Below are positions 57,425-64,000 of a DNA stretch of 64,000 nucleotides, piece by piece. Positions within the stretch are counted from its first letter, which is position 1, and each line of letters starts with the position of its first letter. This DNA is from Naematelia aurantialba (Eukaryota; Basidiomycota; Tremellomycetes; Tremellales; Naemateliaceae), in NCBI GenBank assembly GCA_021527695.1, contig JAKFAO010000012.1, positions 744,001 to 808,000 on the forward strand, read 5' to 3'. The notes under the pieces are model-generated. The model saw only the letters and a program-made list of their open reading frames with translations. It searched no databases and had not been told where the DNA came from. Made by a program: the position numbers and the translations under genes.

Positions 57425-58481
57425 CTAGTGCGCCGCTGCTCCCTTGACCTCCTTCTCAGCTTCCGCCACGTATTTGCGGATACTGCGGGGTGTCAGCGAG
57501 TTGCAAAATGATCAATAACAGCCAGTGTGGACGCTCGCTCGCTTTCTGGAAACAAGCGTCTTTGTCTCCCCATCCCCATTTGCGTTCTGCGCTCTCCCCT
57601 TCCCCTCCCCTCCCCCTCGAGCTTCCCCCCTGCCCTTGCCATTTCCACTATGCCCTGGGCCGTTCCTCTTGCATCCATGCACAGACGGCTGTTGTCGCCC
57701 CACCTGCTGCGCTACCCAGGCGTCCCTCCCTAGCTCCTCCTTCCAAGCTCAGTGCCAGCTCAGTCAACTCCGACCACTACTCGCACACCCGTCCACGCAA
57801 AACACATCTCGACGAGGTTCTCTCGTCGTGTCCCCATACACTCTCAAGCCGCAAATCCGCTTTCGCCACCTGACCGCGCGATCCAACCCGCCCATAGCAG
57901 CATGCCGACTTCAGACTCCCTTACAATTCAACGCTCCAAACGCCTTACCACCCCAACACGCACGTCCACTCCTTGCAACCCCACCAGCCTCACAAACGTG
58001 ACACCACTTCCAATCCCGCTCAGCCCGTCAAAAACACTCACAAGCTCTCCTCGTCCTTGGAACTACCGACAATGTTCGCGTCCTGCTCGACCGGGACGAG
58101 GCCGGCCTTCTTCGCCGACTTGTCACCGCCCGTCACAGCCAGGGCAATGCCGATGGTGCCGAAGATGGTACCGAGGGCGCTACGGACGTCAGTACGTGTT
58201 GCTAGCCAGGCCGCGCATCGATTGTGGGCTGTGCGTCTAAAAGACGAGATGAATAGTCATGGGTAGCGCGCGACTGCGAGTCGTGGAGAGACGACATGAC
58301 TTGGTAGCGCGAAAAACATGGGCGAGGCAGGCGTGGGCTTGCTGGAAGACGTAGGCGGGAGGAAAGGCAGAAGAGACCTACAGGTACTCGTTCTACCAGC
58401 AGCTTCATTAGCAAGAGCAAGTGGCAACCATCTCGCGAGGGGACATACCTTGATGACACGTCCGGCGATGGTGTATGACAT
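57425..58481 (-). CDS. ATP19: Mitochondrial ATP synthase subunit k (ATP19-like)
   Basis: Exons in coding order: 58481..58449, 58392..58382, 58179..58042, 57482..57425 (79 aa). A small inner-membrane subunit of the F1Fo ATP synthase dimer. The join reads MSYTIAGRVIK-NEYL-ALGTIFGTIGIALAVTGG ... VGSSKDEES-FIRKYVAEAE, matching fungal subunit k (MS..I.G..V.NE.LALGT; SSKEEE.FI). The second exon is an 11-nt microexon (AAC GAG TAC CT) flanked by tag| and |gtaggt; without it the frame is lost and the NEY motif is missing. The last intron is 559 nt, about ten times the local norm. One membrane span lies in the third exon. Confidence 0.88.
57483..58041 (-). other. Unusually long intron of ATP19
   Basis: 559 nt between the third and fourth exons, C/T-rich on +. 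No snoRNA boxes or coding exon recognised. Confidence 0.6.
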
Positions 58482-58770
58482 TTTGGCGGTGCTGCTTGGG
58501 CGATGAGAGCAAGTATAGGTACAGCTACACCCGGCAGAGCCAGCGGAGACGCAGCGAACGAGCACTGAAACGCCGAGTTTCTCCGAGCGTGGTGCTCCAA
58601 ATGTCTGTCTCTGTGCTGTCTCTGTACTGTCTATATTCTGTCGTCTCTGCCTTGTGGGGCGAGCTAGAGGAATAGCAAGTGCAGACCGACGCTGCATCTG
58701 CTACTGACCTCGTCTCGTCAGTCACCTCCCGCGACACCATCAGACTCTAGTCCCGGTAATCACGCCAAAA
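58482..58770. promoter_or_regulatory. Shared divergent promoter region ATP19 / uL16m
   Basis: 289 bases between two nuclear genes for mitochondrial proteins, with tgtctctgtgctgtctctgtactg repeats at 58604-58640. Co-regulation is plausible but inferred. Confidence 0.5.
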
Positions 58771-59973
58771 ATGCTACGACCGCTCCTCCGGCCCTTCTCT
58801 CGCCTCTCGCCTCTCACCGCCGCATCGCCGCTCGCCTCGTCGTCCCGCCATGTCCTCCCTTCCCTTCCCACTGGACAACAAGTCCGCTTTAGGTCCAACA
58901 TTGTGCCGAGGCGGACCAAGTTTCGCAAAAACATGAAGGGCATGCCGATTCGAGTGAGTTGTTTGAGGGTGTGCTGGGATGTAGCTGATGATCTTAGCCG
59001 CCGATTGTGAGTGCCAGCGCTACCTGATCTGCAACCAACGCACCGTCCCTTCTTGATCACCCCGTCACCAAGCTCCCTCACGAACATCTCGTCTCCACAT
59101 TACACCGCGATATTGATCATCGGGCCACTTTCACCCGCTCTGCCCCTTCTTCCCGTGTCCCGGATAGCCACGGTCTCCTCTCAATACTGATCATGCACTA
59201 GGGCGGCTCGCTACGCGGCTCAACGCTCGACCAGGGCGCCTTTGGCGTCCGCATCCTCCAGTCCACACGCATAACAGCCGCCCAACTCACCGCTTGCAGG
59301 GACACGATGAAGCGCAAACTCAAGCCGGTGAAAGGGTGCGAGGTGGTCATGCGCGTGTTCCCGCATTTGCCAGTCAGTGTTAAAGGGAATGAAGTGCGGA
59401 TGGGCAAGGGCAAGGGTGCGACGGGATATTGGACTGCTCGGTCAGTCTTGGTCTTTTCTTCTTCCTTCTCTCTTCCTCTTCTTCTTTCTTCCCTCCGTCT
59501 TCTGTCGTCTCACCCTCTTCTCTCTCGTCCTTCTATGTCTAGACGAGTGGGGAGGGGGACAAGCGTCGAGTGCGGTATCATGGCTGGTCAGACCGACGGT
59601 GTATGGTGTGAGATGCCGGTGGGAGTGGGGGAGGTGGAGGGGGAGCTGAAAATACGAGGTGGCCGAGACGCTTGGCGGTGTTGGACTGGCAGCCGGAGTG
59701 TCAACTCCGAAACATAGCTTATGTCCCGCAGAGTGAAGGCTGGGCGTGTGATCTTTGAGCTGCAGGGCGGGGGTATCCAGGAAGCCATTGCTAGGCAAGG
59801 TGAGTGTTGCGTTTTCCCGCTTGGACGGTCCACGTCTGTTCCTCTTCCTGTCTCATTCCTCGCTCGCGCCCTCTCCCCCTCTTTCTCTTTCTGTTCCTCC
59901 CTCCCTCTCCCTTCCTTTCTTCTTTCTCTCTTTCTTTCTTCTCTCTCTTTCTTTCTTCTCTCTCTTTCTTTCT

Positions 59974-60012
<39 letters not shown>

Positions 60013-60444
60013 TTTCTTTCTTTCGTTCTTTCCCATTCCCCTTGTATTTTTCTACCTCCACCCTCCATACCTGTCCTCTCCCCCTCTCCACGCCTACGCC
60101 TAACGCCAGCAGCAATATCTTTATGTCAGGACAAACTCCCCGTCAAGTCGGAATTCATCACGAGCGACACGCCCGCCCGTCTCGGCCTCCTCGTCGACGC
60201 GAAGCTCACAACACCGCCGTCAAACCAGCCTGTGCCGGCGCTAATGGAGTGGCAAAAGCTGCACGAGGAGGGCGCCCTCAACCAGAGCGTGGCAAAGTGG
60301 ACGTCGATGCTGGATCGGCTGCGCGCACGCCGTGCGGAACGGCTCGCTCTCATGGGCATTGATGTTGGTGCAGGTGCGGGTGCGGGTGCGAGTGCGGGCG
60401 CAGGCGCGGGCAGCGAGGGTGCCAAAGCGACAGGTACAGCTTGA
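58771..60444 (+). CDS. MRPL16: Mitochondrial large-subunit ribosomal protein uL16m
   Basis: Exons 58771..58953, 59202..59440, 59732..59799, 60113..60444 (273 aa). Presequence (MLRPLLRPFSRLSPLTAAS) then the L16 core: RRTKFRKNMKGMPIR-GGSL, DQGAFGVRILQSTRITAAQL, VVMRVFPHLPVSVKG, VRMGKGKGATGYWTAR-VKAG and RVIFELQGGGIQEAIARQA. The MGKGKG...W segment is the universally conserved L16 loop near the peptidyl transferase centre. The C-terminal extension ends in a Gly/Ala repeat coded by ggtgcg units (60366-60415). Intron 1 (248 nt) contains a 9-nt stretch with exon-like flanks that was not used. Intron 3 (313 nt) is swollen by a TTTC microsatellite. Confidence 0.95.
59880..60035. repeat. (TTTC/TCTC)n microsatellite in uL16m intron 3
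   Basis: About 150 bases of pyrimidine repeats (ctttctttctt, tctctctttc) lie between the donor at 59800 and the acceptor at 60112. Confidence 0.95.
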
Positions 60445-60756
60445 TGCATCTGTTTCGGAGCAATCGCGTCTTTCCCTTGTGCGTTCATGATTGACGTGTG
60501 TTTTTACGTCGACGTCCACGGCTGTCAAACTTGCGACTGCTCGTGCAGTGTACCTATGAGTATGCCCGACTGGCCCCTTTTCTCAATATAGCGGCACAAC
60601 GACAACTGTCAAGCAGCGCACAAGTTGCCATGTCGATCCAGTCGCATGGCGGTCCACGATATATATCGCTAAATACAGATTTGACCCTATACACAGCTCG
60701 TCCAGGTAGACGACCATCAAGGCCGCCCCCAAACCACGCAGCATATCCCATCCACT
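60445..60756. other. Convergent spacer
   Basis: Gap of 312 bases between uL16m and the first beta-barrel gene. No gene recognised. Confidence 0.5.
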
Positions 60757-62021
60757 TCACGGTAGGGCGTAGTCTTGGAATTCCCTACGGCAATGTCAGT
60801 GAGAGCCACGTCGTGGAGGGATACAGCTGGGAAACGACGGGCCAGTAGGCGAGACGTACCATGTGATGCTGAAGATGCCGTCAAACTTGTTGCCCGACTG
60901 TGCGTTGACCTTGTTCCAAAGGCCCTCGGTCAAATCGAGACTGGTGGCTGTGCAGCCCCTGATCATTGTCAGTGGAGTTCTGCAGACATGCACTGGGCAG
61001 TTCCAGCCAGGTCCCAGGCGTGGCAGTCCACTGAGAGCTACCTCGCCATACTGTATATTCCTTCTACACCTGTGTACTTTCACGCACCGCTCCGCCTCGC
61101 CGAACCGGCACACAGGCAAGCAGGAAGGGACACTCACATGCACTCGTCCTGGATGGTCGCCTCGAAGCTGACCCCCGACTCGACCGCGGTGATTGTGACT
61201 TTCTTGCCACATGCGTTGCTCTGCCATCCGTCGGCCTGCAGGTCGGAACGGTACATGCCGGTGTTGAGCGCGACCACGGCGTCGTCATTGCCGATGCTGG
61301 GCCCGCAAGCGCCGTCGCCGCCATCGGGGATATAGTACGTCGCTTGGCGTGAGGGGGCGTGGCGTTAGCTGATTTCAGCTTCACGACGGGGAGGCGCCGC
61401 AGGAAGGAGGGAGCACGGCAGAAAGGAGGCAGGTAGGAAGGATGTCCACGAAACAGGGATCGCCTGCTTCATAAGAGTGGCACGGGAGGCTGGATACCTG
61501 GGCATGGGGGAGATGGTGGCATTCACTGAGAATGCGAATGGCCGACTGCATGGAAAGGAAGGGGGAAAGGAAGGGAGCAAAGAAGGGAGCAAGTCCTAGA
61601 GAAGAGACTTATCTGTGTAGCTGGCGCCGCTGCCGCTCGAAGTCGGTGACGCTGACGGGGGAGTTTTTGAGGTGCTCGACGACGACGTGTGAGGCTTCTT
61701 GGTCGAGCTGGACGACGTAGCTACGGTCGCTGATGAGCTTGCAGCTTTTGAGGAGGATTGCCCCGCGAGCAGCTCGTCGGGGCTCGTCGAGCTTGTCGCA
61801 CTGGCACTCTTTGACGTCCAGTTGGTATCGCCAGCACCCTCCGAGGGCGACCACGCCGCGGAAGAGATAGACGAGGTAGCCGAGAGGTCGAGGGAGGTCG
61901 TCGGGCTGGTGGACGCCGAGGACGAGGTCGAGTTGCGGCTCGGTCGAACCCTGCAGACTGCTGCTGAGGTGAATGGTGAGAGCGCGAGAGTCGCAAGCAC
62001 GGAGAGGTAGGCAAAGTGCAT
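60757..62021 (-). CDS. Secreted double-psi beta-barrel (RlpA/expansin-like) protein, tandem copy A
   Basis: Exons in coding order: 62021..61613, 61342..61138, 60958..60860, 60784..60757 (246 aa). Signal peptide MHFAYLSVLATLALSPFTSA, then about 110 residues of Ser/Thr-rich, probably O-glycosylated linker, then a C-terminal DPBB domain: ATYYIPDGGDGACGPSIGN, VALNTGMY, NACGKKVTITA, VQDEC-like IQDECMGCTATSLDLTEGLW, GIFSITWEF. Basidiomycete proteins of this type are secreted or cell-wall bound and resemble barwin/expansin domains without a binding module. Intron 1 (61343-61612, 270 nt) starts ATAAGT, not GT (see findings). The other introns are GT/AG. Confidence 0.85.
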
Positions 62022-62599
62022 CTTGGACGAGAGAAGCTGTTTGGCTCGAGTTGGGATCAAGTGGTAGCAAGGGTAGACTTCCAGAACCAGTCTGAGAAGG
62101 TCAGGTGGGGTGCGGAGACGTGAAGAATGAAGCTGTAGGTAAAGACTGTGCCGAGAGCGAGAGAGAGTGCCGAGAGCGGAGAGAGAGTGACCAGAAGAGA
62201 GACGAGAAGAGCGAGAAGAAGACTGCAAGAAGGGATGAAAGGAAGAGAACGAGAATGGTCGACTTGGGAGAGGAGGAAACCAGCACCGGGAGCCCGAAAG
62301 TGAGCCAACAAGGTGCCCTCTAAAGGCCGACCCCCTCTACTTTCTTTCTTTCTTTCCCCCGGGGGTGAAGATTGAAGCTTTGGGGGGGGGGGGGCATTGG
62401 GCCATTCGGCGCCGCGTCAAAGGCCTGCCTTTGGAGACCGAAAGGGCCCTCCCCACGGCCGTGCTAGTCGCCTACCCGCGTTTTTTTAGGGTCACCTGAG
62501 CCCGGACACAGGGGTAAAATCGCTGTTTCATCACCTAATCGCGGACTCCGTGTTTCAAGTTTCGCGGCTCTCGGCAAAGGGTCGCATTTCTTTCTTTCT
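62022..62599. other. Spacer between the tandem beta-barrel genes
   Basis: Gap of 578 bases. Contains tttctttctttctttc (62340-62355), a cccccggggg palindrome (62356-62365) and a run of 13 G (62382-62394). Bases 62100-62260 are A/G-rich and likely hold the copy A promoter. Confidence 0.6.
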
Positions 62600-63796
62600 C
62601 TACATCGGCAGATGATAATTCTGCCCACTACCAATCCTGCACGGCAAGCGGAACCTTGAGCTTTGTCTAGACGCTCGTTCTTTGATCGACCAGCTGACCA
62701 AGTCACTGCTCAAAGTGGCAGCCGTCGCACGTCCTGACACGAATGACATCAGACACTGCCGCATCGAAGCTCGGAACAGCTCACCATTTAATCGGGAATT
62801 TGCCATCGAATGTCCCTCCCGAGGCTGCATTCATAGCGTCCCACAGACCCTGTGTGAGATCGAGATCGCCAGAGTCGCACCCTCTGGGCCAGCGTCAGTC
62901 CCCTGTCCTACTTCAAGTGGGTAGAAAAGGTAGACCCCGCCTAGCCGAATCCGTTGCAGGCCGCAGTGACAGAAAGATACACTCACGTGCACCTGTCCTG
63001 GACGACGGCGTCCATCTCGACCCCGGACGCGACGGCCGTGATATGCACGGTTGCCCCACAGCTCTTGGAGCCGCCACCGTTCGTCCCGCCCAGCTGTAGG
63101 TCGTACTGAGTGTGACTGAGGGCGACGATATACTGCGAGTCATCAATGGCGTTCCCGCAAGCCCCAGCGGCTCCTTGTCCTTGGTAGTAAGTGGCTTCGC
63201 GTGGGGTGAGTCAGCGCTGGTGGGCACTTGGGCACAAGGTACGTATAAAGGACGGGACACTTATCAGTGAAAGGGCCGGTATCTACGCTGCTGCTAGAAC
63301 TGGAATTGGACCCGCTTCCCGACGACGCCGATGCGGACGCAGACGCAGACGCAGAAGCAGAAGCAGCGCCGGCGTGTTTACTCTTCGTGGCGTGCGCCGC
63401 GTTTGTGGGGTCGGCCGCATCTGTGGCGTCCGTCGCGTCGGTTGCGTCGGTTGCGTTTGTCGTGTTCGTCGAGGAGGATGAGCTCCAGTCGTCGGACGGA
63501 CTTGAATCGTCAGACGGACTCGATTCGGCCGAGGTCGTTGTCGTAGCAGCAGCGGAACCGCCGGCGAAGAGGTCCTTATCCCCCGAACCGTCGTCTACGA
63601 GGTTGGCCGAGGTCGTAGCTGAAGCATTGGAACTGGAATCACTGGCGCTGGCACTGTCACTGTCACTAGCACTAGCACTAGCGGTGGCGGTGGCGGTAGC
63701 TGTGGAGTTAAGGCTGCCGGACTTCACGCTGCACACACCAGCCAGGGTGTGCGGGGCCAGCAGCAAGGCCGGCAGGAAGAGCGAGAGTGCGAGCAT
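62600..63796 (-). CDS. Secreted double-psi beta-barrel (RlpA/expansin-like) protein, tandem copy B
   Basis: Exons in coding order: 63796..63265, 63194..62987, 62883..62785, 62636..62600 (291 aa). Signal peptide MLALSLFLPALLLAPHTLAG, a linker of about 155 residues rich in Ser/Thr/Ala/Asp with (TDA)n and (SA)n repeats, then a DPBB domain: ATYYQGQGAAGACGNAIDD, VALSHTQYD, KSCGATVHITA, VVQDRCTGCDSGDLDLTQGL, GKFPIKW. Exon phases are identical to copy A and the third exon is exactly 99 nt in both, showing tandem duplication. Intron 1 (63195-63264, 70 nt) also starts ATAAGT. The final exon is short and less certain. Confidence 0.83.
63300..63470. repeat. Coding repeats in the copy B linker
   Basis: (gcagac)n hexamers at 63330-63365 code Ser-Ala, and gcgtcggttgcgtcggttgc-type 9-mers at 63420-63462 code Ala-Thr-Asp. 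Confidence 0.85.
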
Positions 63797-64000
63797 TCCT
63801 CTACTCAGGGTTACGCGGGCAGGTCGGACTCGAACACCAGGTTCGAGGATGAATTGTTTTGGTATTGGTACCGACAGGATAAGTCACAGACTCAAAGACG
63901 GGGCGGGGCGGTCGAGGTGGCTTATCGTGCACCTTGAGGTATCTGCTCTCAGGCCGACGACATGCATCCCTATCGGTCCTTTGCGTCGCAAGGGATCAGA
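63797..64000. other. Upstream flank of copy B to window end
   Basis: 204 bases; promoter side of copy B. No further gene recognised. Confidence 0.4.

Noticed and set aside
58990..59015. 9-nt exon-like stretch (cttag|ccgccgatt|gtgagt) in uL16m intron 1
   Set aside because: It would insert three residues at a gapless position of the L16 core; joining 58953 to 59202 fits the family without it.

Overview
The window is nuclear DNA of a basidiomycetous yeast, most likely a tremellomycete (Trichosporonales or a relative). This is inferred from the GC-rich sequence and from intron-dense genes carrying 3 to 10 introns of mostly 45-120 nt with GTRNGT donors, CTRAC/CTGAC branch points and YAG acceptors. 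It also fits the fungal-specific gene set (AMS2/SPT21-type GATA factor, MUG190, MCH1, ERG3) and the short intergenic gaps. The species cannot be fixed from the sequence alone. I see no transposon, CRISPR, rRNA or tRNA gene. All gene models were built by hand from reading frame, splice consensus and protein-family knowledge.

Layout. 0-12.6 kb: 3' part of actin (+), PEX7 (-), an AMS2/SPT21-like GATA regulator of histone genes (+), NOP53 (-), mitochondrial ribosomal protein mS29 (+), histone H4 (-). 13-20 kb: mitoribosomal bL35m (+), an unknown His-rich single-pass membrane protein (-), PPIL4-type cyclophilin-RRM protein (+), and a disordered protein with a canonical eIF4E-binding motif (-). 20-34 kb: anoctamin/TMEM16 (+), an unassigned 1.5 kb stretch, PTC1-type PP2C phosphatase (+), a protein with two DUF3072 domains (-), and a MUG190-like SMP/C2 membrane-contact protein (+). 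34-43 kb: an INO80F-like coiled-coil protein (-), MCH1-like transporter (+), ERG3 sterol C-5 desaturase (+), DPH4 (-). 44-50 kb: Btz/CASC3-type protein (+) and dynein light intermediate chain (+). 51-55 kb: two tandem paralogous Cys/His-rich proteins that I cannot match to any known family. 55-60 kb: TIM50 (+), ATP synthase subunit k/ATP19 (-, with an 11-nt microexon), mitoribosomal uL16m (+). 60-64 kb: two tandem secreted double-psi beta-barrel proteins (-) that share an unusual AT-AG intron.

Most of the window is housekeeping. Five of the genes serve mitochondrial biogenesis (mS29, bL35m, TIM50, ATP19, uL16m). The AMS2-like factor and histone H4 lie about 5 kb apart and belong to one regulatory pathway in yeasts. 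The parts that look least described are the tandem Cys/His-rich pair (51.2-55.0 kb), the candidate 4E-binding protein (18.1-19.9 kb), the His-rich membrane protein (14.6-15.6 kb) and the noncanonical introns of the beta-barrel pair (60.8-63.8 kb).
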